DNA from: JAXMAO01 sp046350375
GTDB taxonomy: Bacteria > Planctomycetota > Phycisphaerae > UBA1845 > UTPLA1
Reading direction: 5' to 3'
NCBI GenBank assembly: GCA_046350375.1
Contig: JAXMAO010000016.1
Location: forward strand, 1 to 45,487
DNA length: 45,487 nt
The stretch's first letter is position 1, and each line of letters begins with the position of its first letter. The translations under genes and the position numbers were made by a program. Below, piece by piece: positions 38,248 to 45,487 of this stretch. The notes under the pieces were generated by a model. It had not been told where the DNA came from and searched no databases. It saw nothing but the letters and a program-made list of their open reading frames with translations.

Positions 38248-39060
38248 ATGATCAAGCGTTTCAACCTGCTGCACCTGATCTGCGTGGCCGCGCTGGCGGC
38301 GCTGTCGACCGGCTGTCATCAGCCGACGACCTGGTCCTACACCGGGCCGCGCGTCTATCTCATCCGCGGCACGCCCCACGAGCAGAGCGACTCGCTGTTC
38401 GCGATTCGCGACCAGCTGCTGAAGCACGAGATCAACGCGGCGGTCTATTCGCCCGACGACTGGCTGAAGATCGTGGTCGACATCGACGCCGACCCGGACG
38501 AGGAGGCGATCCTCGTCGGTCACGGTCACGGGGCGTTCCTCGCCACGCAGGTGGCGCGGCACTACGCCCAGCATCACAAGACCAAGCACATCAAGGAAGT
38601 CATCTGCGTCGATGCCTTCAACAAGGACTGGCCGCATCGCTCCGGCGTCCGCCAGAACGGCTCGGGCAACGTCAAGCCCGACGCGATCCCGGTCGGCCAC
38701 AACGTCCGGCGGGTTTACAACTACGTGCAGCGCAATCCCCAGTCGGACACCTGGGGCAGCCCGCTGGTCAGCACGCGCGACAGCAACATCGCCGAAGATC
38801 ATCCCTACTACTGGTACGACCACTACTGGAACGACCGCCCCATTCTCGGTCAGACGCTCGAGGCCGATCTCTCCTCGACCGGCGTCGCGCACGAGAACAT
38901 TGACAACTATCCGCGGCTCGTCGATCGTATCGTTTCGCTCTGTCGCCGCGCGGCGCTGACGCCCTGTCATTACACTCCGGTGCGCCACCATCCCCATGTG
39001 TCCGCATCCTCACCCGTCGGCCGGCCGGGAACGATCGAGCAAGTCTCCGCGGCGCGCTAG
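38248..39060 (+). CDS. Lipoprotein resembling an alpha/beta-hydrolase with altered nucleophile
   Basis: This 270-aa protein has a signal peptide (LLHLICVAALAALSTGC) with lipobox STGC. The motif ILVGHGHGAFLATQVA sits where alpha/beta-hydrolases have the nucleophile elbow GxSxG, but the Ser is replaced by His. No other family mark is certain. ATG 38248 is chosen over ATG 38242 because a GGGGGGG run lies 7 nt upstream of it and directly against the other. The next gene overlaps its 3' end by 65 nt in another frame. Confidence 0.7.
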   Translation: MIKRFNLLHLICVAALAALSTGCHQPTTWSYTGPRVYLIRGTPHEQSDSLFAIRDQLLKHEINAAVYSPDDWLKIVVDIDADPDEEAILVGHGHGAFLATQVARHYAQHHKTKHIKEVICVDAFNKDWPHRSGVRQNGSGNVKPDAIPVGHNVRRVYNYVQRNPQSDTWGSPLVSTRDSNIAEDHPYYWYDHYWNDRPILGQTLEADLSSTGVAHENIDNYPRLVDRIVSLCRRAALTPCHYTPVRHHPHVSASSPVGRPGTIEQVSAAR

Positions 39061-40765
39061 CGCCGCCGGGTCCGCAAGCGGCCGAGTCACCGCTGCCCTC
39101 ACGCTGGTCGCACTTGCGGCCAGCGTGATTTTTTTGGCGCGGCTGTGCGACCGCGGCGGCGTGACGGCCAACTACCTCCGCCAGCTCGAGCGGCTTCGCA
39201 ACCCGCCGTGGCGCGACCCCGCCACCGCCATCCGCACCGCGCTCGGGGGCATCCAGGGCGCCCAGTCCATGCTCTCGACCGCCCAGGTGCTCGAACTGAC
39301 GCGCATGGCGTTCGCCACGGCCGCGCCCGACCTGGCGCGCCTGCCGACCCTGCGGGCCGCCGCCGCGAAAGACGGGCTGAACGGCCTGGCGCGGAGCTGT
39401 GTGGCGCTGCTGGCGGCCGCCGGCGCCGGCGACTCGTCGCCTGCCGCGCGCTACGCCGCGCTGCGCGCCGAGCTCGACGCTCCGCCGCAACTGGTCCTGG
39501 CGCGGATCTACTCGCACGAGTGGGCCCGATCGTGGGACGCGCCGCTCGAAGCGCTCGGCCTGCGGGCGGACTTCGCCCGTCATGCCGGCGCGGTCGAGTA
39601 CCTCACCTACCAGCGCAACGTTGACGCGGCCGTCGCCGCGGTCCTGCCGCTGGTGACTGCGCGGATCGCCGCGCTGGCCGACGACCTGGCCGCCGCCGGC
39701 GACGCCACCGCCGCGGTCGAGTGTCGCTCACGACTGGTCTATTACCTCGCCGGACTGTTCAAGTATGAGCTGCGCCCCGCTCACCGCCTGCTGGTCGCCG
39801 ACTGCCTGCTGGCGCTGACGGGCCGGGTCGGCCCGGCCGACGCCGTCGCCGCGCTGCAGCGATTCCGCGACGAGCTGCGCGCCGCCGTGGACGCCCGCTG
39901 TGGCGCAGTTGTCGACCTGACCGACCTGCCGCCGTCGCCGTCGCCGGCGCCGGTCGAATACGATCGGATGTTCCGCCCGCTGGCGGCCGCGATCGCGACC
40001 TTTCTCCTCGCCGGCGGCGCGCTGCTCTCGCTGCTGCTGTCGGCGCTGATGCGCCTGGCGCGACACCAGCCCGCGGAGACGCCCGCGACTGGGGCGCCGA
40101 CTGATCCTGCCGTGCCTGCCGCCGTACCGCTCGCACTGCTGCGCGAGGTGCTGCCGCCGGTCACCGTCGCAATCGTCGCGGTCGCCACCATCGGCTGGTC
40201 CGCAACCGACCAGAATCTGTGGGGCTATCGGCCGCTCGTGTGCGCCGTGGCAATCGGCCTGTTCGGACTGGCCGCGCCGATGGTCGCCGGGAAAGCTGCC
40301 CGCAGCGCTCGCCTGTTCGGCCACGCGCTGGCGATCGTTGTGGTGCTCGCCGTGCTGCTCCTGCCGCCGACCGCCAGCGTGCACGTCGAGCGCGCCATCC
40401 GCGGTTCGATCGCGGTGGCGCTGGCGAGCGGGCTGTTCGGCGCCGGGCTGATCGGGTTCGCACTGCTTCGCGGCTGGCTGGCGGCGCGGCGCGTGCCGCT
40501 CGACGCATTGCAGCGCTGGACGCGCTCCGCGGCGCTGGCGGCCTGCCTGTCGGCGATCGGCGCGTCGATCCTCCTGGCCGTGCACGACGGCGCGGACCGC
40601 GACTATGTCACCGCCGTCGTCGCTGCGGCGAACGATCCGTGGCCGGGCATCGTCGGCGTCGAGCGGGCGGCGTCGCTGCCAGGCGAGTTCGATCGGCTCG
40701 CCAGTCCGTTTGTGCCGCCGCCGGTCGCGGCGTCGCAGCCCGCGCCGCCGCCGCACGACCGCTGA
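38996..40765 (+). CDS. Uncharacterised membrane protein with large extracytoplasmic domain
   Basis: This 589-aa protein has a basic N-terminus, one helix (VTAALTLVALAASVIFLARL), then ~280 Ala/Leu-rich helical residues without membrane segments, then about seven helices from PLAAAIATFLLAGGALLSLL onward. It ends in a Pro-rich tail. No family recognised. The ATG at 38996 lies inside the preceding gene; it gives a proper positively charged N-terminus, but a start beyond 39060 cannot be excluded. Confidence 0.7.
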   Translation: MCPHPHPSAGRERSSKSPRRASAAGSASGRVTAALTLVALAASVIFLARLCDRGGVTANYLRQLERLRNPPWRDPATAIRTALGGIQGAQSMLSTAQVLELTRMAFATAAPDLARLPTLRAAAAKDGLNGLARSCVALLAAAGAGDSSPAARYAALRAELDAPPQLVLARIYSHEWARSWDAPLEALGLRADFARHAGAVEYLTYQRNVDAAVAAVLPLVTARIAALADDLAAAGDATAAVECRSRLVYYLAGLFKYELRPAHRLLVADCLLALTGRVGPADAVAALQRFRDELRAAVDARCGAVVDLTDLPPSPSPAPVEYDRMFRPLAAAIATFLLAGGALLSLLLSALMRLARHQPAETPATGAPTDPAVPAAVPLALLREVLPPVTVAIVAVATIGWSATDQNLWGYRPLVCAVAIGLFGLAAPMVAGKAARSARLFGHALAIVVVLAVLLLPPTASVHVERAIRGSIAVALASGLFGAGLIGFALLRGWLAARRVPLDALQRWTRSAALAACLSAIGASILLAVHDGADRDYVTAVVAAANDPWPGIVGVERAASLPGEFDRLASPFVPPPVAASQPAPPPHDR

Positions 40766-40773
40766 CCAGGCCG

Positions 40774-40779
40774 TATAAT
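40774..40779 (+). promoter_or_regulatory. -10 box directly upstream of cinA
   Basis: A perfect TATAAT; the -35 region is not recognisable. Transcription would begin near 40786, four bases before the first conserved codon of cinA (ATC 40790), so the transcript would be nearly leaderless. Confidence 0.5.
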
Positions 40780-40789
40780 CCGCGGCGGG

Positions 40790-42025
40790 ATCGCCCTCAG
40801 CCACACGACCGGCACCGAACACGCGTTGGGCCAGACGCTCGACACCAACGCCGGCTGGATCGCCCAGGAGCTGACCGCCGCGGGAATCCATCCCGTCCGG
40901 CATGCCGTGGTCACCGACGACCTGGCGGCCATCCGCGACGAGATCGCCCGGGCGGCCGAACAGGCCGACCTGCTGATTGTCTCCGGCGGCCTGGGCACCA
41001 CCGCCGACGACCTGACGCGCCAGGCGCTGGCCGCGGCGATGGGCGTCGAGCTGGTCCTCGACGAGAAATCGCTCGAACGCATCCGCGACTTCTTCATCCG
41101 CCGCGCCGTCGCCATGCCCGACGCCAACCAGCTCCAGGCCTGGCTGCCGCGCGGCGCCACGCCGCTCGAAAACCCGGTCGGCACTGCGCCGGGCATTCGC
41201 GCTTCGCTGGCCCGGGCCGACGTCTTCGTCCTGCCCGGCGTGCCGCGCGAGATGAAGCAGATGTTCCAGCAGCACGTCCGCCCGGCGCTGGCCGGCCACC
41301 GGGCCGAGGCGGTCATCCTCCAGTCCGTCGTGCGAACCTACGGCGCGCCCGAGTCGGCCATCGGCGAAACCCTCGCCGACCTCATGCAGCGCGGCCGGAA
41401 CCCCAACGTCGGCACCACCGCGGCCGACGCGATCATCGGCGTGCGCGTCAACGCCCACGGCCCGTCGCGCGCCGTCGCCGAACGGCTGCTGGAGGCCGAC
41501 GTCGCCGAGCTCACCCGCCGGCTGGGGTCGCTGGTCTTCGGGCGCGACGATGCCACGCTGCAATCGGCCGTTGCCGAGCTGCTTGTCCGCCAGCGGCGCA
41601 CGATCGCCACGGCCGAGTCGTGCACCGGCGGACTGCTCGCCAAGCGCCTCACCGACGTGCCCGGCAGCAGCGCCTATTTCCTCGAAGGCTTCATCACCTA
41701 CGCCAACGCCGCCAAGGAGCAGCGCCTCGCCGTGCCCTCCGAGCTGCTCGCCCGGCACGGCGCCGTCAGCCGCGAGGTTGCCGCGTGCCTGGCCCAGAAC
41801 GCCCGCCGCCTCGCCGGCGCAGACCTGGCGCTGTCGACCACCGGAATCGCCGGGCCGACCGGCGGCACGGCCGATAAGCCGGTCGGACTGGTCTTCATCG
41901 GCCTGGCGTCGGCCGAGCGCGTCGAGGTGAAGGAGCTGCGCCTGGGCGAACAGCTCAGCCGGGTCGAGATTCGCGATCGCGCCGCCAAGGCGGCGCTGAA
42001 CCTGCTGCGGCTGGCGCTGTTATAG
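40790..42025 (+). CDS. cinA: CinA family protein, no canonical start codon at the conserved N-terminus
   Basis: CinA proteins join a molybdopterin-binding-like (COG1058) N-terminal domain to a PncC nicotinamide-nucleotide amidase domain. The first part here has GTTADDLTRQAL and LPGVPREMKQMF. The second has TIATAESCTGGLLAKRL, FITYANAAKEQ and STTGIAGPTGGT. The family N-terminus (M..-IISIGTELLLGQ-) corresponds to codons from 40790, where the first residue is ATC (IALSHTTGTEHALGQ). The usual pipeline start would be TTG 40826, which cuts off the conserved GTE. An in-frame TGA lies upstream, so ATC (or a lost ATG) is the only way to keep the domain whole; 411 aa from there, normal for the family. 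Confidence 0.9.
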   Translation: MALSHTTGTEHALGQTLDTNAGWIAQELTAAGIHPVRHAVVTDDLAAIRDEIARAAEQADLLIVSGGLGTTADDLTRQALAAAMGVELVLDEKSLERIRDFFIRRAVAMPDANQLQAWLPRGATPLENPVGTAPGIRASLARADVFVLPGVPREMKQMFQQHVRPALAGHRAEAVILQSVVRTYGAPESAIGETLADLMQRGRNPNVGTTAADAIIGVRVNAHGPSRAVAERLLEADVAELTRRLGSLVFGRDDATLQSAVAELLVRQRRTIATAESCTGGLLAKRLTDVPGSSAYFLEGFITYANAAKEQRLAVPSELLARHGAVSREVAACLAQNARRLAGADLALSTTGIAGPTGGTADKPVGLVFIGLASAERVEVKELRLGEQLSRVEIRDRAAKAALNLLRLALL

Positions 42026-42086
42026 GACGAGCGAGAGCACATCCAATAGCGCAATTCGTCGCAGAACTGTTTATCCTATCTGACGA

Positions 42087-42115
42087 TTTACATAAATACC
42101 CCACGGCTTGATTAT
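42087..42115 (+). promoter_or_regulatory. Promoter of the AAA/DUF4143 ATPase
   Basis: TTTACA (42087-42092), a 17-nt spacer and GATTAT (42110-42115) lie in a visibly AT-rich 113-bp spacer. Predicted start near 42122, a 17-nt leader. Confidence 0.45.
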
Positions 42116-42138
42116 GCAAATGGGTAGATGCAACAACC

Positions 42139-43593
42139 ATGGCATGGAAGTTCCCTGAATCCGAGTTCACCGATCTGATTCTCGCCCAGAATCCGTGGTG
42201 GAGCGGCCAGCCAGTTCCGGTGAATCCCCCGTTCCGCCGCGCCATGCAGCGCTTGCTCCTTCGCGAAGTTCGCTCGCCATCGATTCGACGATTCGAGTTG
42301 GTCGTAGGTCCGAGGCGCGTTGGTAAGACCACACTGATGTCGCAGATTGTAGCCGATCTCTTACAGAGCGGAGTTCCGGCGCGCCGGATAGCCTGGCTGA
42401 GACTCGATCATCCACAACTGATGTCAGATAAGCTGGGCGACCTTGTTGCACTATTGATCGATTCGCAACCCGATGAGAAGCGTCCGAACGTCGCCGACCC
42501 ATTGTACGTTTTCCTTGACGAAATCGCATACGCCAACAACTGGTCCGGCTGGCTCAAGACATTCTATGATGACAATTGGCCGGTCCGGATTATTGCCAGC
42601 GGCTCCTCAACGGCCACTCTGCGCCAGGAGCATCGCGAATCCGGCGTTGGGCGCTGGCGGGAGTGGTTTCTCTCACCACTGCTTTTGCACGACTACCTGG
42701 GAATATCTGGAGTGACTACTCCCGCCGCCGATGGGGAACCGCGGCAGTTGTCCTCCTGGCGAAACGTCCGCTCGAACCTCGCACCGGATGCACTGCATGA
42801 GCGCCTGCTCGAGTACCTTTTGATTGGCGGTTTTCCAGAGCTCGCACTCGCCTCCACACAGCCGCAATCCCAGCGGATCTTTCGGGCCCAGGAAGTCCTT
42901 CGTGACGATGCGATCACGCGCTCGCTCTACAAGGACCTTTCCCACGCATATTCCATTCAGAACCCGATGGCGCTGGAGAAGCTCCTCTACATCCTGGCCG
43001 GTTCGGTCGGCGGAGTCTTCGCGGTCGAAAGCGTCGCGGGAAGCGTCGGCGTGTCACAACCGACCATCGATTCCTACATTCGCTATCTCGAAGAGGCTGG
43101 CCTGATCTTCGTCCTGCCCAATTATGCAACCAGCGAGGAGACCGTGCAGCGCCGCGGAAGAAAGGTGTTCCTGGCCGATTCCGCACTGCGGAACGCAGCC
43201 TTGCAACGTGGCAGCACGCCCCTGCGCGACCCGGCGGAGTTGGGGATCCTGTTCGAGAACACGGTGGCCGTCCATCTGCATGCCTATTGTCGCGCCAGGC
43301 AGATCCGTCTGTATCATTGGCGTCATGGACGTCTCGAGGTCGATTTCGTCGTGGGTCACCCGAGCGAACCAATTGCGTTCGAGGCGACTGGCAGCCAGTC
43401 CCACGCCACGCGCGGCCTACGTGCTTTGCTGAAACGCTATCCTGCGTTTCAAGGTCGCGGATGGGTACTGCGCCCGAACGCGCTGCCGCACGATCCAACC
43501 AACGCTGGCGAGCCGACGTTGGGCGAGGCGCCCCTGGCCGAATGGCTCCTGCTGTGCGGGATCGAAACAGATGAGGCAATCCTTCGCCGCTAG
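42139..43593 (+). CDS. AAA (AAA_14)/DUF4143 ATPase, probably acquired
   Basis: This 484-aa protein has Walker A GPRRVGKTT (residues 57-65) and Walker B PLYVFLDEI (121-129), with a sensor-like VRIIASGSS. A winged-helix-like part (VGVSQPTIDSYIRYLEEAGL) and a C-terminal DUF4143-type segment (LEVDFVVGHPSEPIAFEATG), which has a nuclease-like layout, follow. This family is widespread on mobile or accessory DNA and its role is unsettled. Codon use is AT-richer than both neighbours. No repeats or integrase border it. Confidence 0.88.
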   Translation: MAWKFPESEFTDLILAQNPWWSGQPVPVNPPFRRAMQRLLLREVRSPSIRRFELVVGPRRVGKTTLMSQIVADLLQSGVPARRIAWLRLDHPQLMSDKLGDLVALLIDSQPDEKRPNVADPLYVFLDEIAYANNWSGWLKTFYDDNWPVRIIASGSSTATLRQEHRESGVGRWREWFLSPLLLHDYLGISGVTTPAADGEPRQLSSWRNVRSNLAPDALHERLLEYLLIGGFPELALASTQPQSQRIFRAQEVLRDDAITRSLYKDLSHAYSIQNPMALEKLLYILAGSVGGVFAVESVAGSVGVSQPTIDSYIRYLEEAGLIFVLPNYATSEETVQRRGRKVFLADSALRNAALQRGSTPLRDPAELGILFENTVAVHLHAYCRARQIRLYHWRHGRLEVDFVVGHPSEPIAFEATGSQSHATRGLRALLKRYPAFQGRGWVLRPNALPHDPTNAGEPTLGEAPLAEWLLLCGIETDEAILRR

Positions 43594-43624
43594 GTGCGGA
43601 GCGCAACGGATTGAAAGGCCCTCG

Positions 43625-45106
43625 ATGACACCCAATGCCTTCACCATCCGCCCCATCATCGGCCTCGAGATCCACGTGCAGCTCGCCACGCGGACCAAGA
43701 TGTTCTGCCCCTGCCCGGTCGAGTTCGCCGCGCCGCCCAACGCCCGCGTCTGCCCGGTCTGCCTCGGGCTGCCCGGCTCGCTCCCGGTGCTCAATCGCCG
43801 CGCGGTCGAGTTCGCCGTCCGCACGGCCGTCGCGCTCGGCTGCCAGGTGAACCGCTTCACGCAGTGGGACCGCAAGAGCTACTTCTACCCCGACCTGCCC
43901 AAGAACTACCAGATCAGCCAGTACGACCTGCCGATCGGCTACTCCGGCCGGTTCGAGCTGCCCGCGGCCGACGGCGGGGCGCCCAAGCGCGTCCGCATTC
44001 GCCGCGCTCACCTCGAGGAAGACGCCGGCAAAAACCTGCACGAGGGGCTCGACCACACCCGCGTCGATCTCAACCGCGCCGGAACGCCGCTGCTCGAGAT
44101 CGTCACCGAGCCCGACCTGGCGTCGGCCGACGAGGCCTATGCCTTCACGGTCGAGTTGCAGCGCCTGGTCACCTGGCTGGGCGTCTCCGAGGCCAACATG
44201 CAGAAAGGGCAGATGCGCTTCGAGCCCAACGTCAACGTCGCCATCACACCCGCCGGCGGGGCCGAGGTCCGCACGCCCATCGCCGAAATCAAGAACCTGA
44301 ACAGCTTCCGCGCGGTTCGCGCCGCGATCGCCTACGAGATCGACCGCCAGGTGGCCGCGTGGCGGGCCGACGCGGGCTACACGCTCGATCGCCACGGCAA
44401 GCACAACTTCGGCTGGGACGACGTCCGCGGCGTGACCGAGTTCCAGCGCGGCAAGGAAGAGGCCCACGACTATCGCTACTTCCCCGACCCCGACCTGGTG
44501 CCGGTCGTGCTGGCCGATGCGCAGCTCGACGAGCTGTCGCGCGGCGTGGGCGAGCTGCCGCTGGCGCGCGAGGCCCGCTTCATCGCCGACTACGGCCTGC
44601 CCGCGAAAGACGCCGCCACGCTGACCGCCGACCGCGAAACCAGCGACCTGTTCGAGCTGGCGATCCGCGCCGGCGGCGAGCCGCGCACCCTCGGCAAACA
44701 CTTCATCGGCTTCTGGGCCGCCCACGCCAACGCCCGCCACGCCAGCGTCGCCGGGCTGTGCATCTCCGCCGAGCGAATGGCCGAGCTGGCGCGCCTCGCC
44801 GCCGACGGCGTCATCTCCGCGTCGGCCGCCGCGCAGGTCGCCGAGAAGATGCTCGACGCGCCGGGCGCGCCGCGCGCCCTGGCCGAGTCAGCCGGGCTGA
44901 TCCAGGTGCGCGACGAGTCGGCCACCCGCGGCTGGGTCGAGCAGGCGCTGGCCGCCAACCCGCAGGCCGTCGCCGACGCCCGCGACAACCCGAAGAAGCG
45001 CCAGGCGGCGCTCGGCTTCCTTCGCGGCCAGGTGATGAAACTCTCGGGCGGCAAGGCCGACGCCCGGCAAGTGGGCCAGCTGCTCGAAGAGAAGCTCGGC
45101 TCGTAG
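43625..45106 (+). CDS. gatB: Aspartyl/glutamyl-tRNA amidotransferase subunit B
   Basis: GatB (493 aa) is the kinase/tRNA-binding subunit of GatCAB, which converts Glu-tRNA(Gln) and Asp-tRNA(Asn) to the amides. It has IIGLEIHVQLATRTKMFC with the zinc-type Cys pairs CPCP and CPVCLGLPG, DRKSYFYPDLPKNYQISQYD and VDLNRAGTPLLEIVTEPD, and the YqeY-like tail (KKRQAALGFLRGQVMKLSGG). ATG 43625 gives the family start; an in-frame ATG 18 codons upstream adds unrelated residues. gatA and gatC are not in the window. Confidence 0.96.
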   Translation: MTPNAFTIRPIIGLEIHVQLATRTKMFCPCPVEFAAPPNARVCPVCLGLPGSLPVLNRRAVEFAVRTAVALGCQVNRFTQWDRKSYFYPDLPKNYQISQYDLPIGYSGRFELPAADGGAPKRVRIRRAHLEEDAGKNLHEGLDHTRVDLNRAGTPLLEIVTEPDLASADEAYAFTVELQRLVTWLGVSEANMQKGQMRFEPNVNVAITPAGGAEVRTPIAEIKNLNSFRAVRAAIAYEIDRQVAAWRADAGYTLDRHGKHNFGWDDVRGVTEFQRGKEEAHDYRYFPDPDLVPVVLADAQLDELSRGVGELPLAREARFIADYGLPAKDAATLTADRETSDLFELAIRAGGEPRTLGKHFIGFWAAHANARHASVAGLCISAERMAELARLAADGVISASAAAQVAEKMLDAPGAPRALAESAGLIQVRDESATRGWVEQALAANPQAVADARDNPKKRQAALGFLRGQVMKLSGGKADARQVGQLLEEKLGS

Positions 45107-45276
45107 GCGCGGCTTCTGCAATGCCCCGCCGTGTCTTTCTCAGTCAGTGTGGTTGCTGTCATACGACGCTCTTCGTCCGCGCCGTGCGATCATCATGGCA
45201 ACCGCGCTGAACAACATGATTCCCGTCGTCGGCTCAGGCACACGCAGTTCGTAGGAGACCTGCTCGGCAGAAGCAT

Positions 45277-45344
45277 GTAGGGTGGGTCACCGCACGTGAC
45301 CCACCGTCGCCGGACCGGTGGGTCGCTGCTGCGACCCACCCTAC
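45277..45344. repeat. REP/BIME-like 68-bp double-hairpin element, copy 2
   Basis: This copy has perfect 12-bp terminal inverted arms (GTAGGGTGGGTC and GACCCACCCTAC) and two internal hairpins, GGGTCAC/GTGACCC and GGTGGGTCGC/GCGACCCACC. Same length and orientation as the copy at 770-837, with seven differences. The arms start with GTAG, the tetranucleotide that RAYT transposases recognise at the foot of REP hairpins. Confidence 0.85.
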
Positions 45345-45382
45345 TCAGCCTACGGTAATTGACTGATCATCCCCGAGCCGGC

Positions 45383-45400
45383 GGGTCGCTGCCGCGACCC
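45383..45400. repeat. Half-element of the same repeat
   Basis: GGGTCGC-TGCC-GCGACCC is an 18-bp hairpin matching the right-hand hairpin of the full element, lacking the GTAG foot. It lies 39 bp from the full copy and inside the start of the decayed PEP-CTERM gene. Confidence 0.6.
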
Positions 45401-45487
45401 CCCCCCACGCCCACGGGGTCGTCGTTGCGAGGCATGGTTGGTCTCCTTCAAGCTGTGAGAGCGACTACCGCTTCAACGATCGGCGCA

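Larger units (their letters stand above)
45140..45435 (-). pseudogene. Decayed PEP-CTERM gene invaded by REP-like repeats
   Basis: A well-formed start exists: AAGGAG (plus 45443-45448), 7 nt, then ATG at 45435. Its frame (MPRNDDPVGVGGGRG) stops after about 22 codons, inside a half-repeat. About 90 nt below the ATG a full 68-bp repeat begins (45344). Directly beyond the repeat, in a different open stretch (45140-45286), the codons give LRVPEPTTGIMLFSAVAMM then IARRGRR, an intact PEP-CTERM tail, with a TGA inside the repeat above it and no start codon of its own. Start and tail are 296 bp apart, so most of a normal PEP-CTERM protein is missing. A 9-base G run near the start could also shift the frame. 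Confidence 0.7.

Noticed and set aside
42026..42138. Attachment site or tRNA next to the AAA ATPase
   Set aside because: No tRNA-like fold and no direct repeat flanking the gene could be found.

Overview
The window is GC-rich bacterial chromosome, most likely from a member of the Planctomycetota (possibly Phycisphaerae-like). The pointers are PEP-CTERM proteins, several small membrane proteins ending in a CPxCGYxLxG...CPECG zinc ribbon, two GroEL paralogues, many FG-GAP or lipobox proteins, and a microcompartment locus of the planctomycete/verrucomicrobial (PVM or PVM-like) kind. This placement is inference from gene content; there is no rRNA or tRNA gene in the window.

Layout. 1-2.1 kb: a PEP-CTERM protein carrying a REP-like repeat near its 5' end, and a secreted DsbA-like protein. 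2.4-8.5 kb: a proteostasis cluster, groEL1-groES-groEL2-dnaJ-grpE-FmdB-type zinc ribbon. 8.6-11.6 kb: a polytopic membrane protein and an FG-GAP lipoprotein. 11.7-14.6 kb (minus): a GGQ release-factor-like protein overlapping a secreted HExxH metallopeptidase candidate. 14.9-18.6 kb: a membrane zinc ribbon followed by two tandem SPFH/band-7 proteins. 18.6-27 kb: housekeeping genes (pdxA-ribE) among small lipoproteins, zinc-ribbon membrane proteins, a ferritin-like protein with an apparently leaderless promoter, and unassigned proteins. 27.3-31.6 kb: clpC, a TlpA-like thioredoxin and a NADAR-domain lipoprotein.

31.6-37.9 kb (minus strand) is the most distinctive part: a compact bacterial microcompartment (BMC) locus. 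In transcription order it holds an RpiB-DeoC fusion, a tandem permuted BMC-domain protein, a BMC-H protein, a BMC-P protein, a CoA-acylating aldehyde dehydrogenase, a PduT-like BMC-T protein, two more BMC-P proteins and a class II aldolase. Two different aldolases would release aldehydes inside the shell and one aldehyde dehydrogenase would oxidise them. No phosphotransacylase, alcohol dehydrogenase or kinase is present here, so the pathway must be completed from elsewhere. The fusion has a cysteine cluster and an amphipathic, encapsulation-peptide-like helix between its two catalytic domains.

38.2-45.5 kb: a lipoprotein with a hydrolase-like nucleophile-elbow sequence, a membrane protein, cinA lacking a normal start codon, an AT-richer AAA/DUF4143 ATPase that looks acquired, gatB, and a decayed PEP-CTERM gene containing the same 68-bp REP-like element seen at the left end of the window.

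Functions are from reading motifs by eye; no database search was possible. Starts were chosen from Shine-Dalgarno (SD) sequences, signal peptides and family length.
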